64,000 nucleotides of DNA from Thainema sp966674685 (GCA_966674685.1 CBKWJC010000030.1:1-64000), one strand, 5' to 3'. Shown: positions 44,104 through 52,724, counted from the stretch's first letter. Numbers and translations are program-made. Notes: a model not told the origin generated them from the sequence alone.

Positions 44104-44346
44104 TTATACAACCTGTTCGACTTCCGCAATTTCTGGAATGGACTCACGCAGACGGCGCTCGATGCCCATGCGTAGCGTCATTGTTGAGCTAGGGCAAGAA
44201 CCGCAGGCTCCCTGTAACCGTAGTCGAACAATTGGCCCATCAAGCTCTACGAGTTCGACGTTACCGCCATCAGCCATGAGATAAGGCCGAAGCTCGTCCA
44301 AAACCTTCTCAACGTTCTCATCTGTCAATGCCATTGTTGTAGTCAT
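44104..44346 (-). CDS. nfu: NifU-like C-terminal (Nfu) Fe-S scaffold
   Basis: An 80-residue single-domain Nfu that holds and passes on a 4Fe-4S or 2Fe-2S cluster. The cluster ligands are the CxxC in GACGSCPSSTMTL; other family features are LRPYLMADGGNVELV and IERRLRESIPEI. In Synechocystis the equivalent is the small CnfU protein essential for photosystem I clusters (recalled). ATG 44346 gives the usual length; eleven codons further upstream are dispensable. It faces the same direction as gshA, 210 bp away. Confidence 0.93.
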   Translation of the reverse strand: MTTTMALTDENVEKVLDELRPYLMADGGNVELVELDGPIVRLRLQGACGSCPSSTMTLRMGIERRLRESIPEIAEVEQVV

Positions 44347-44440
44347 GGTTGATTCCCTTGTTATAGCGCTAGTTCCCATTCTAAAAGACAGACCTAGCAG
44401 TTGCGGTTGGAATTCGTTACGGATATCTATAGAGGATAAA

Positions 44441-44520
44441 GTTGCAGAGGTTGCGATGGAGGTTGCAGAGGTTGCGATGGAGGTTGCAGAGGTTGCGATG
44501 GAGGTTGCAGAGGTTGCGAT
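44441..44520. repeat. 21-bp tandem repeat, about 3.8 units, ending in a HIP1 palindrome
   Basis: Units start at 44441, 44462, 44483 and 44504 (each beginning GTTGCAGAGGTTGCGAT). The last is cut where the text becomes the 22-bp perfect palindrome AGAGGTTGCGA/TCGCAACCTCT (44509-44530) around a GCGATCGC site. It lies between the nfu start and the gshA end. Confidence 0.95.
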
Positions 44521-44556
44521 CGCAACCTCTATGGATGGGTAGATGGGTGAAATAGT

Positions 44557-45696
44557 CTACGCGACTAGGGAATGACAGAGCTGATCTTCTAGGACTTGTT
44601 CTTGGACATAGATTGCCTCGATCGCTTGTTGAATAATGGGTTCGACTTGCTGAGTGGTTGCATATTGCTGAATCCATTGCTGGGCTTCGTTGCCCTGACG
44701 CAGTATGCGCTGAAGCGGCAGCAAGAAGCAGCTAATGCCGTTTGCCTTGGCGGTATCCCACACTTCGTTATAGAGCGACTGCATCCACTCGCGCGCGATC
44801 ACCGAACGGCCATCCTGCCAGTGGCGTAACTCAGCATCCAAGCTGCTTTTGGCAGCGGCCATTTCGTTTTCGTCGGTCAGTGTGATCAGCTCGTCATTGG
44901 AGAGCTGACTGGCTACCAGCGGATCGAGATTAGGATTTTGCAGCAGTTGCAGAATCCGGGCTTCTAGTAGAGCCGTCACAGCTAATAAAATCACTGGATC
45001 GCTCACTAGATCGCAAATTCGCAGCTCTAGCCGATTGAGCTGATAAGGTCTGCGATCGCCATTGGGACGCACCGATGTCCAGAGGTGGCGCACATTTTGC
45101 ATCCCGCCGGATGCGAGTTGCTCCTCAACCCAACGAATATGATGAGCGTGACTCTCAAAGAGCGGTACATGGGTTGGTGTTTTGGGGAAAACGGCCCAGC
45201 GAGTAGAGTGGTTACCCGTAAACTGCCCATCTAGAAATGGCGATGAGGCAGTCAGGGCTAGGAACAACGGTGCTTCAACTCGCACCAGCCGACAGGCACG
45301 AATCAGGTCTTCGTGGTTGGCAATGCCGATATTGATGTGAATACTGGCGGTGACAACTTTGGTGCCGTAGGTTTGCTCAATATAGGCGTGATAGGGGTTA
45401 TTGGGGTCAGAGCGATAGAAGTGCTGGCTGTCCCCCAGAGACAGGGTACTGCCTGGAATCAGCGTATAGTCGCCGAGCTGCTTCAAGTAGGATCTCAGCT
45501 TCTGACGAGGTCGCACCAGTTCACACAGTAACCGCTCGTAGCGGCAGGAGGGTGCAGTGGTGTATTCAACGTTGCGGCTGTCGGGTTCTCGGACAAAGCC
45601 GTTGAGATTGGCCACAATTTTGTCGGACAGGCCGACAATTTGCCCCTGGGGAGTGCCAGTGTACATCTCAACTTCGAAACCTTTGGATAACAGCAC
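44557..45696 (-). CDS. gshA: Glutamate-cysteine ligase (cyanobacterial type)
   Basis: First enzyme of glutathione synthesis, joining glutamate and cysteine with ATP. The 379-residue chain matches the cyanobacterial GshA group: LSKGFEVEMYTGTPQGQIVGLS at the start, RNVEYTTAPSCRYERLL, VVTASIHINIGI and RLELRICDLVSDPV. GTG 45696 follows GAGG. Together with the nearby Nfu, cysteine desulfurase and A-type carrier it makes a loose neighbourhood of thiol and sulfur metabolism. Confidence 0.93.
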   Translation of the reverse strand: MLLSKGFEVEMYTGTPQGQIVGLSDKIVANLNGFVREPDSRNVEYTTAPSCRYERLLCELVRPRQKLRSYLKQLGDYTLIPGSTLSLGDSQHFYRSDPNNPYHAYIEQTYGTKVVTASIHINIGIANHEDLIRACRLVRVEAPLFLALTASSPFLDGQFTGNHSTRWAVFPKTPTHVPLFESHAHHIRWVEEQLASGGMQNVRHLWTSVRPNGDRRPYQLNRLELRICDLVSDPVILLAVTALLEARILQLLQNPNLDPLVASQLSNDELITLTDENEMAAAKSSLDAELRHWQDGRSVIAREWMQSLYNEVWDTAKANGISCFLLPLQRILRQGNEAQQWIQQYATTQQVEPIIQQAIEAIYVQEQVLEDQLCHSLVA

Positions 45697-45943
45697 AGCT
45701 TTGCCTCAATAAATGGAAGGGGTAGTTCAGCGTCATTGGTACGGGAGACCTATGAGGCTGAGAGCACCAGTTGTATTTTCTTATGAAAATGCTAGCAATT
45801 CTCGCATTTCATCGAGCAAGATACCTGAGCAGTATCCCATCTTTATTCCATAATGTAGGTCTCTGATCGCCCATGTCCTATCTCTGATGAGAACGATAAG
45901 ATCGAAGTCACCCCTCCACAACAGGTAAGGAGCGATCGCAGGC

Positions 45944-46495
45944 ATGTTGATAACGGCAAAATGGACACTTGCAGACTATCACCACATGATTGAAGCGGGA
46001 ATTTTGGTTGATCGACAGGTGGAGTTAATCAATGGGGAGATTGTCGAGATGTCGCCAGAAGGGGAACCGCACGCCTATATCAGTGATGAGGCTGGGGAAT
46101 ATTTGACGTATCTACTCGGCGATCGCGCTAAGGTAAGGCAGAGTAAGCCAATTACCATGCCGCAAAGTAGTTCTGAACCAGAACCCGATATTGCGATCGC
46201 ACAGCGGTTAGGACGCGAGTACCTAGAGCATCATCCGTATCCAGAAAATATTTTTTGGCTAATCGAATATTCAAGAAGCAGCTTGAGAAAGGATTTAGAG
46301 GTCAAAACCAAGCTCTATGGTTCAGCCGGAATCCCAGAGTACTGGGTGATCAATTTGCGGACAATGGAGCTGATTGTGTTCCGTTCGCCCAATGAAGCAG
46401 GGTACCAGTCCCAACAGACAATTACGCAGAGAACCATTGCTCCAGTTGCTTTTCCAGATCTTGCAGTTGAAGTTGAGCGACTTTTGCCAACCTGA
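45944..46495 (+). CDS. Uma2 family (DUF820) putative endonuclease
   Basis: A 183-residue PD-(D/E)XK-fold protein of the Uma2 family, very abundant in cyanobacteria. Conserved residues are visible in VDRQVELINGEIVEMSPEG, the Asp in SSEPEPDIAIAQ, the Glu/Lys motif FWLIEYSRSSLRKDLEVK (ExK-like) and YGSAGIPEYWVINL. The catalytic D-ExK pattern looks intact, but cellular function of the family is unsettled; some members are linked to transposons. AAGGAG stands twelve bases upstream. A terminator follows at 46560. Confidence 0.93.
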   Translation: MLITAKWTLADYHHMIEAGILVDRQVELINGEIVEMSPEGEPHAYISDEAGEYLTYLLGDRAKVRQSKPITMPQSSSEPEPDIAIAQRLGREYLEHHPYPENIFWLIEYSRSSLRKDLEVKTKLYGSAGIPEYWVINLRTMELIVFRSPNEAGYQSQQTITQRTIAPVAFPDLAVEVERLLPT

Positions 46496-46559
46496 CGCAT
46501 TGAGCGCCAAGACAAGCTTATCAACGCCAATTCTCATATGAAATTATGAAATCTGGTTG

Positions 46560-46601
46560 AAAACCCCTGCTTATTTTTTATGAAAAATAAGCAGGGGTTT
46601 T
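46560..46601. terminator. Bidirectional intrinsic terminator
   Basis: Stem AAAACCCCTGCTTATTTTT with its complement around a 4-nt loop TATG; serves the Uma2 gene and the converging 105-residue gene. Confidence 0.9.
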
Positions 46602-46637
46602 AAGTAGCTACATACAAATAAACGTACGGACTTGATA

Positions 46638-46955
46638 TCACTCTCTAGTGAGATTGTGGGATTGCGCCTGATGAGATTGCACCTGGTTTGCCATGAGCAA
46701 ATCGCGATAGCATTCCACAAAATTGGGTTCTTCGAGCATGGCCGACAGGCGGGCCATATCGCCTTGATAATTTTGATTAATTTGCTGTGCCTTGGCTTGG
46801 AGATGGGATGGCACGTACTTCAAGTCAACTGGCAGGCCGTGATAGAGCAAAAACTCAGCCAGTTGCTCATGGTGAATATAAACGCCTTCATCATGTAAGC
46901 GCTGCAAAATATCGGTGAATGTAGGCCAGTCGTGAGACTGGTGCGGTGAAGTCAT
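46638..46955 (-). CDS. Hypothetical protein, 105 residues
   Basis: A soluble, polar and probably helical protein: WPTFTDILQRLHDEGVYIH, QLAEFLLYHGLPVDLKYVP, then ARLSAMLEEPNFVECYRDLL and a His/Gln-rich tail. No signal peptide or membrane segment, one Cys. I recognise no family. Support for coding comes from its codon-like regularity, clean ATG and position between terminator and spacer; homologues should be limited to cyanobacteria if it is conserved. Confidence 0.6.
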   Translation of the reverse strand: MTSPHQSHDWPTFTDILQRLHDEGVYIHHEQLAEFLLYHGLPVDLKYVPSHLQAKAQQINQNYQGDMARLSAMLEEPNFVECYRDLLMANQVQSHQAQSHNLTRE

Positions 46956-47088
46956 AGATTTAAGTGCAGACCTGCTGCGGTCAGTTGTTATATCAATCTA
47001 AGCTTTTTTGCATTGAAAAATATCTATCGAGAACTTAACATTCTTTGGTGGCCGAGTAGAAATACTTAAGCAAAATGACGGATTTGAT

Positions 47089-48252
47089 TTAGTGTGTTTG
47101 TGCTTGGCGGAGAGATCGAATCGTTGCGATCGCACTTTCTGCTACGGTATCAATCTCTTCTGGAGTTGTAAAACGACCGATACCCAATCGAATGGACGCA
47201 TAAGCTAATTCTTTAGATCGCCCCAGTGCCGTCAGCACATGAGACGGCTCCATTGAAGCCGAACTACAGGCGGAACCGGATGAGACGGCTACTATCGGCT
47301 GCAATCCCAGCAGTAATGCCTGTCCATCTACGCCAGCGACACTGACATTGAGATTACCCGGTAGCCGCTGTGTTGGATGTCCATTCAGGTCAATCTCTTC
47401 AAGCTGACTCAAGGATTGCCACAGCCGATCGCGGAGCTGCTGCTGCCGCTGCCCTTCACTGTCCATCTCCGCCAGCGCTAGTTCCACCGCCTTGCCAAAA
47501 CCGACAATCTGCGGGGTATAGAGCGTTCCCGATCGCAGTCCCCGTTCTTGACCGCCCCCATGTAGCTGGGGAGCAAGCTGCACCCTGGGGCGGCGACGCC
47601 GCACGTAGAGCGCACCAATCCCTTTCGGCCCATAGATCTTATGTGCCGTGAGTGACATCAGATCAATTTGCATGGCATCCACGTCGAGCGGGATTTTGCC
47701 TAGAGCTTGAGCGGCATCGGTATGGAAAAGAATGTTGCGATCGCGGCAAATTTGACCGATGTCTGCCAGCGGTTGCAAAACGCCAATCTCGTTGTTGGCC
47801 GCCATCACAGAGACGAGAATCGTATCGTCCCGCAGCGCTTTTTCGAGCGTATTGAGATCGAGTAAACCATCCGGCTGCACATCCAGATAAGTCACCTCAA
47901 AGCCCAGCGACTCCAAATAGCGACAGGGATCGAGTACGGCACTATGCTCGGTTTTGACCGTGACAATATGCCGCCCCTGCGAGAAATAGGCTTCTGCGAC
48001 GCCTTTGATCGCCAAATTATCGGCTTCGGTTGCGCCACTAGTGAAGACAATTTCTTCCGGTTCAGCATTGATAGCAGATGCGATCGCAGCACGGGCTTTT
48101 TTCACTGCGGCTTCTGCTTCCCAGCCATACTGATGCACCAGACTGGAGGGATTACCAAAATGCTCCGTAAAGTAGGGCAGCATTGCCTCCAGCACAACCG
48201 GATCAACGGGCGTTGTCGCGTTATAGTCCAGATAAATGGGTCGATGCGCCAT
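47089..48252 (-). CDS. Cysteine desulfurase (IscS/NifS type)
   Basis: A 387-residue PLP enzyme that takes sulfur from cysteine for iron-sulfur clusters and thio-modifications. It starts MAHRPIYLDYNATTPVDP, has the PLP lysine in SLTAHKIYGPKGIGAL (about Lys203) and the active-site cysteine in SSGSACSSASMEPSHVL (about Cys325), in the long mobile loop of the IscS/NifS group. It is not next to a nif operon, so a housekeeping role is likely. GGGGAAA lies before the ATG. The insertion element copy 3 is immediately upstream. Confidence 0.95.
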   Translation of the reverse strand: MAHRPIYLDYNATTPVDPVVLEAMLPYFTEHFGNPSSLVHQYGWEAEAAVKKARAAIASAINAEPEEIVFTSGATEADNLAIKGVAEAYFSQGRHIVTVKTEHSAVLDPCRYLESLGFEVTYLDVQPDGLLDLNTLEKALRDDTILVSVMAANNEIGVLQPLADIGQICRDRNILFHTDAAQALGKIPLDVDAMQIDLMSLTAHKIYGPKGIGALYVRRRRPRVQLAPQLHGGGQERGLRSGTLYTPQIVGFGKAVELALAEMDSEGQRQQQLRDRLWQSLSQLEEIDLNGHPTQRLPGNLNVSVAGVDGQALLLGLQPIVAVSSGSACSSASMEPSHVLTALGRSKELAYASIRLGIGRFTTPEEIDTVAESAIATIRSLRQAQTH

Positions 48253-48639
48253 TTAGAATTTCCCCACATCAGCAGTAGGGGCAAATAGCCATATGTGTGC
48301 ATTCTGGCTCAAAGTTCCCCTTTTCAAGGGGAATTTAGCAGGGTGGTTTCATTTTGCCAAAACAAATTCTAGAGTCGCCATTTCACGTAACTGGTAGGGG
48401 CGAATGGCCATTCGCCCCTACGCAACGTCGATAGTTCTAAATTATTCTTTGCTTCAATGAAACCACCCTGCTTTTCAAGGGGAATTTAGGGGGATCACTT
48501 CGGGATTTAGCAGGACTATTTAGGTGTGTATAAGCAGTAGGGATTTAGGGGGAGAGGGCAAAACCGCATGTTTACACATTCAGAATGCTCCCAATAGCCT
48601 TTGCCCCTACCCAATATCGAACGTATTGAATTCACAATC
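48253..48639. other. Intergenic carrying mobile-element copy 3
   Basis: 387 bp between the cysteine desulfurase start and the A-type carrier gene end, mostly the mobile element and four degenerate repeats of GGGAATTTAGGGGGA/GGGATTTAGCAGG type on either side. Confidence 0.6.
48321..48489. mobile_element. MITE-like element, copy 3, with exact 18-bp target duplication
   Basis: Element 48339-48471 (133 bp) with the same inverted ends as copies 1 and 2. The flanks are identical: TTTTCAAGGGGAATTTAG at 48321-48338 and 48472-48489. The upstream flank is the right half of a small hairpin (TTCCCCTT/AAGGGGAA, 48315-48333). Internal palindrome arm GGGGCGAATGG intact. No ORF. Confidence 0.9.
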
Positions 48640-49002
48640 CTACGCGCCGAAGGATTTGCCGCAGCCGCAGGTTTGATTGGCGTTGGGGTTGGTGAACTGG
48701 AAGCCACCGCCGATCAGGGCATCGCTGTAGTCCAGGACTAGGCCGTAGAGGTAGAGCAGGCTTTTGCGATCGCAGATTACCTTGAAGCCTTCGTAATCAT
48801 AGACTTCATCATCTTCACGGGCATTACTAATGTCCTCAAAATCCATCATGTAGGACATGCCAGAGCAGCCGCCTTGGCGGACACCAACCCGCAAACAAAG
48901 CTGATCATTACCCTGCTTTTCCTTCAGAGCCAGAACGTGCTTCAGCGCCGCGTCCGTCATCTGAATGCCCCGTTGGGCCGCTTGCTGAGTAGTTTGTGTC
49001 AT
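48640..49002 (-). CDS. A-type Fe-S carrier (IscA/SufA family)
   Basis: A 120-residue HesB/IscA-fold protein that delivers iron-sulfur clusters to apo-enzymes. The three conserved cysteines are in RQGGCSGMSYMMDF and the C-terminal NQTCGCGKSF. ATG 49002 is chosen because AAGGAG stands upstream and the family length is then correct; nine additional upstream codons are ignored. It is read with the cysteine desulfurase about 390 bp downstream, making a plausible functional pair. Confidence 0.94.
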   Translation of the reverse strand: MTQTTQQAAQRGIQMTDAALKHVLALKEKQGNDQLCLRVGVRQGGCSGMSYMMDFEDISNAREDDEVYDYEGFKVICDRKSLLYLYGLVLDYSDALIGGGFQFTNPNANQTCGCGKSFGA

Positions 49003-49426
49003 TAGTCTGCTGGACTCCTTGTGCTGCAATCAAAACGGTTAGTAAGTAAATTAGGGGGTAGCGTATTAGCGTCCACTTCATTCTATCGAATCTGTTCAAC
49101 TCATATTGAATCCGTCAGCAATGATCGCCTTGAAACGATCTAAATGTGACGTTTCATAAACTCTAAGCCCCTGACTCAAGAAGAACCACCTTTGATTTCG
49201 GCTTCTATGCTTAAGATGAGACATAGATTGCAGCGATGTGCTTTTCAATGCACTTCAATGCACTGTTCAGCGCATTAAAATGCCCCACTCATTGACCTGA
49301 TTCTTGCTTGATTCTTATATTTCTGATTCATCCTGCTGTACTGAATCGCTGTACTGAATCATTTTGGTGAGTCATTTAAGCTGTTTGCTACTGTGTTCAT
49401 TGGTTACCTAGTCCGCTGGCCTTTCT
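49003..49426. other. Intergenic between divergent genes
   Basis: 424 bp. Contains the perfect 13-bp tandem repeat GCTGTACTGAATC (49335-49360) and a CTTCAATGCACT repeat near 49240. No known RNA or operator recognised. Confidence 0.5.
49335..49360. repeat. 13-bp tandem duplication
   Basis: GCTGTACTGAATC at 49335-49347 and again at 49348-49360, upstream of the 567-residue gene. Confidence 0.9.
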
Positions 49427-51130
49427 ATGACCATTCTTAGTCCGATATCCTGTCGTCGCCTACAGCAGCTCCCCAAGACCCAGTCCGTTTGGGAGGGCGA
49501 CCGTCGCCTACTCACTCAGCACTTAGCACCGTCGCTGGGGCTAGAGCCGAGTGCGGATATGAAGGGAGACTGCATTCTCTGGGTAGACGGCAGTGAGGGC
49601 TTTGTGCGCGGCGTGGATGTTGTGCCGTCCGATACGGGCCATGAAGCCGTGGTGCGGACGCTGTTGCAGGCAATGGAGCATCCCCACGGCTCGGTACCGC
49701 CGTCTCGGCCCGGCAAGATCGTGGTGCGCGATCGCGAAATTCAGTTTTTCCTGCGCGGTGCCCTACAGAATCTCGACATCGTGATTGAGTACGTGCCGGA
49801 ACTGCCGCTAATTGACGAGGTTTTCCAGGGTTTACAGCAGCAGATTGAAGATAGCCACCTGCCCCCCTTGCCCGAGGACTGCGTTGAGGCCCTGCATCAG
49901 CAGGCCGATGCACTGTGGGATATAGCACCCTGGACAATCCTGGATGAGCAGCAGATTATCGCGGTTGAGCTGAACCGCTGGGATATCGATACGGTCTATC
50001 TCTCCGTCCTGGGCATGATGGGGATGGAGTTTGGGGTGCTGATGTACCGTTCGCTGGAGTCGCTGAAGCAGTTCCGGCAGCGGGTTCTACGCACTGACCA
50101 GTCATCTAACCAGATGCAGCAGGCGTTCCTAGAGCAAGACTGCATCTTTTTGACGTTTGATCCGATTGAAGATGAATCGGACACGCCGGATTTAGCGCTG
50201 CCGCAGGATCTCAATATCCAAAACTGGATTGAAGCGTTTGTCTCGGATACGGAACGCGAACCCTCCTACGGCGTGATTCATCCGCTAGAAGGCTTGAGAA
50301 CCCAGCTAGTGCAGGAAGAAGCCTATGCCTGTATTGCGATTCTGACGGCATTTCAGCGGTTTGTGCGGCGCTATGCCGACGACCTGAGCCAGGATGACTT
50401 ACCGGATTTGAAAGAGCGATATCGCATTGCCAATCCAGAATCGGGGGCGTCTCCCAAAACCATTTCTGTTAAGGTGCAAACGCTGCCGGAAGTGGCCGAA
50501 GAACTGATTCAAATGGCCGATGATAGTCCCTTGTCGCTGTCGCTACCGATGTCGTCGGGCGGCATGCAGCCACCTTCTCCCGTGCTGCAAGATGATTTGG
50601 TGCCGGAGAAATCGATTATTCAGTTCAGCATTTTGTCTTGGGAGTGGATTGAATATGCCAGAGATGCTCGTCGCCTGGTTTACAGTCCCCTCAAACCATC
50701 TGTCGCTGAAACGGGGCAGGGTCTGCCAGTGGTAATGATCCATACCTCACAGCCGAAAGGCAGCGACATGATGAATTTAATTCAAGCGGCGGGTGGCCTA
50801 CAGCATTTCTGCTTCAATTTGGGCGAAGATCCGTTTAACGCAGAAGAATACGATCTGGCTCTGGTGCAAACTCAGGATGGTCTGTTTCATCTGGTGGCGG
50901 AATATCTGCGTGATAATCCTCGCTATCGCAAGCAGCGGCAGCAGTGGGAAACGGTTTGCAAAAAGCTCAAGGGTCGCTGTGCAATTGCGATCGCAAAAGG
51001 GGTTACGGGCAAAAATCGCGGCAATCCCCAATTACGCGACCTGATGGCGATTTATGAAGTGAACTTGGTTGAACCCACGACCTTGGGTTTGAGTCCACTA
51101 CAGCTCCAGTTTGCGATTGATTGGTCTTAG
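49427..51130 (+). CDS. Large soluble protein of unknown function (possibly DUF6930)
   Basis: A 567-residue acidic protein without signal or membrane segments. The first about 140 residues form one conserved-looking block (VWEGDRRLLTQHL, ILWVDGSEGFVRGVDVV, GKIVVRDREIQFF); the middle contains DEQQIIAVELNRWDIDTVYLSVLGMMGMEFGVLMYRSL-type text (about 180-230); the last 150 residues include QPKGSDMMNLIQAAGGLQHF, DPFNAEEYDLALVQTQDG and a positively charged end. From memory such proteins are called DUF6930 in cyanobacteria; unverified. No catalytic motif is visible to me. It has no good ribosome binding site and is not in an operon. Confidence 0.75.
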   Translation: MTILSPISCRRLQQLPKTQSVWEGDRRLLTQHLAPSLGLEPSADMKGDCILWVDGSEGFVRGVDVVPSDTGHEAVVRTLLQAMEHPHGSVPPSRPGKIVVRDREIQFFLRGALQNLDIVIEYVPELPLIDEVFQGLQQQIEDSHLPPLPEDCVEALHQQADALWDIAPWTILDEQQIIAVELNRWDIDTVYLSVLGMMGMEFGVLMYRSLESLKQFRQRVLRTDQSSNQMQQAFLEQDCIFLTFDPIEDESDTPDLALPQDLNIQNWIEAFVSDTEREPSYGVIHPLEGLRTQLVQEEAYACIAILTAFQRFVRRYADDLSQDDLPDLKERYRIANPESGASPKTISVKVQTLPEVAEELIQMADDSPLSLSLPMSSGGMQPPSPVLQDDLVPEKSIIQFSILSWEWIEYARDARRLVYSPLKPSVAETGQGLPVVMIHTSQPKGSDMMNLIQAAGGLQHFCFNLGEDPFNAEEYDLALVQTQDGLFHLVAEYLRDNPRYRKQRQQWETVCKKLKGRCAIAIAKGVTGKNRGNPQLRDLMAIYEVNLVEPTTLGLSPLQLQFAIDWS

Positions 51131-51233
51131 TGATTCGGGTTGACTAACAAATCTTTTCCCCTTATCCCTAAATCCCTTCTCCTACAAGAGGGCGAAGGGA
51201 CTTCGAATAATTTGAGGATTGAAAAAATTTGGT

Positions 51234-51261
51234 ATGGGGCGAATGGCCATTCGCCCCTACT
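51234..51261. repeat. Solo copy of the element's internal palindrome
   Basis: The 22-bp palindrome with arm GGGGCGAATGG, plus flanking CTAC, occurs here without the GCAGGGTGG ends, right before the CDF gene stop. It equals the core of the MITE-like elements at 19168 and 48339. Confidence 0.85.
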
Positions 51262-51265
51262 CGCG

Positions 51266-52261
51266 TTAATTTAGCTGAATCAGATCCGTCAATTTCGTTG
51301 TGGTCAACATCGGCAGGAGCGTTTGTGGCTGGGCAAATTGAATCGTCACGGTTTTAATGCCAAACTCGGTCTGAAGCAGGGTGTGTACTGTGTGAATTAG
51401 GTGTTCGCGCGACTGACCGGATGGAACGCTAACATCCAAGACGAGATGGATGGCGGAATCGGTGTTTGGAAATGTCGGTTTTGGAGCTGTTGTAGAGGCT
51501 GCTTGGCTCGACTGAAACTGGAGATAAAGCACCTGATTGATGCCGTCGATTTGCTGAATTTGAGTTGCGATCGCATCTGGCGTGATGCCCAAGGGCGACT
51601 GAGCCAGTAGCGCCCCCAAACTTTGACGAATCAGCGGTATGGCTCCCACCAGAATCAGTCCCGCCACCACAACACTAATGGCGCTATCCATCCAAACCCA
51701 GTGAAACTGCCACACTGCGATCGCGGCGATAATCACGCCAATCGAGCTGATAATATCGGCCACCATGTGCAGAAACGCGCCGCGCAGATTGAGATCGGCA
51801 TGGCTATGCTGGTGCAGCAGCAGGGCATTGAGCGTATTAACCACCAGGCCAACGCTGGCCGTGATCAGCATAGGCGCACTCAAAATCTCGCTCGGCGGAG
51901 CCTGAAACTGCTCAATTGCCTCCCAACCAATCAGTCCGCCAACTACCAGCAAACCGATGCCGTTGACCAGTGCCGCCAGCACTTCAATTCGGTAGCCACC
52001 AATGAGCCGCTGATGGGAACGCTGAGTTAACCAAGCCGCAAACAGAGCCAGTGCGATCGCGCCACAGTCCGCCACCATGTGCCCCGCTTCCGCCTGAAGC
52101 GCTAGGCTGTGGCTCAGCCAACCCGCCCAGCACTCACCCGCAGCAAACAGCAGCAGCAGCAGCAACGCCAGCCGCAGCCGCCGGATTTTCTGCGGCTGTG
52201 AGTCTCCATAGGGCACATTCAGCACACAGTCTGGACAGTGAAAGGTCTGCGTTTGGTGCAT
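51266..52261 (-). CDS. Cation diffusion facilitator (CDF) metal transporter
   Basis: A 331-residue proton-coupled exporter of divalent metal, most likely zinc. Six hydrophobic segments; HxxxD metal motifs in TM2 (EAGHMVADCGAIAL) and TM5 (LHMVADIISSIG), the combination usual for Zn2+/Cd2+ members, followed by a cytoplasmic C-terminal domain about residues 215-320 (STAPKPTFPN, SIHLVLDVSVPSG). A soluble N-terminus has one CPDC motif (MHQTQTFHCPDC), unusual for the family and possibly a metal sensor. A weak ribosome binding site precedes it. Confidence 0.9.
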   Translation of the reverse strand: MHQTQTFHCPDCVLNVPYGDSQPQKIRRLRLALLLLLLFAAGECWAGWLSHSLALQAEAGHMVADCGAIALALFAAWLTQRSHQRLIGGYRIEVLAALVNGIGLLVVGGLIGWEAIEQFQAPPSEILSAPMLITASVGLVVNTLNALLLHQHSHADLNLRGAFLHMVADIISSIGVIIAAIAVWQFHWVWMDSAISVVVAGLILVGAIPLIRQSLGALLAQSPLGITPDAIATQIQQIDGINQVLYLQFQSSQAASTTAPKPTFPNTDSAIHLVLDVSVPSGQSREHLIHTVHTLLQTEFGIKTVTIQFAQPQTLLPMLTTTKLTDLIQLN

Positions 52262-52724
52262 AAGATTCCGCCAAAGAAAGGGCTTTGGATTTAAACTTCC
52301 CGAAAAATGAGTCGAGATGCCAACCTGAACAGAAGGTTAACTCTAATATCCGTTATCTGACATAGGAATTTGATGGCCGTTGCCATTTTGGTTGAGCTGT
52401 TGATCAAGTTCGACGTTCAAACGTTAGAGCGTTGAACTGTTTTCGGAATTTCCCAATGTCCTAACCGATGTGGTTACTGTTATCGATTTCAGGCTTCAGA
52501 TTCCGAATTTTCGGCGTTGAACGCTGAATTTCAATGACGTTAATCCAAATCATTATGCTCCCAAAATCCAAAACCTACCGCCACACTACTTGAACCGTCT
52601 CAATCCTCAAAAAATAGCGCTCCAAACATCTTCCCTGCTCCCTCACCCCTTCTCTCCCCTGCTCCAAATCCTCCAAATGCTCTAACCTAAACAACAAGCC
52701 CACCAACTACCAGGGTAAACACTC
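52262..52724. other. Intergenic between divergent genes
   Basis: 463 bp; promoter space for the CDF gene and the ABC permease. C/T-rich near 52610-52680. No repeat, palindrome or known RNA seen. Confidence 0.4.

Noticed and set aside
44441..44520. CRISPR array
   Set aside because: 21-bp units are contiguous with no spacers; no cas genes in the window.
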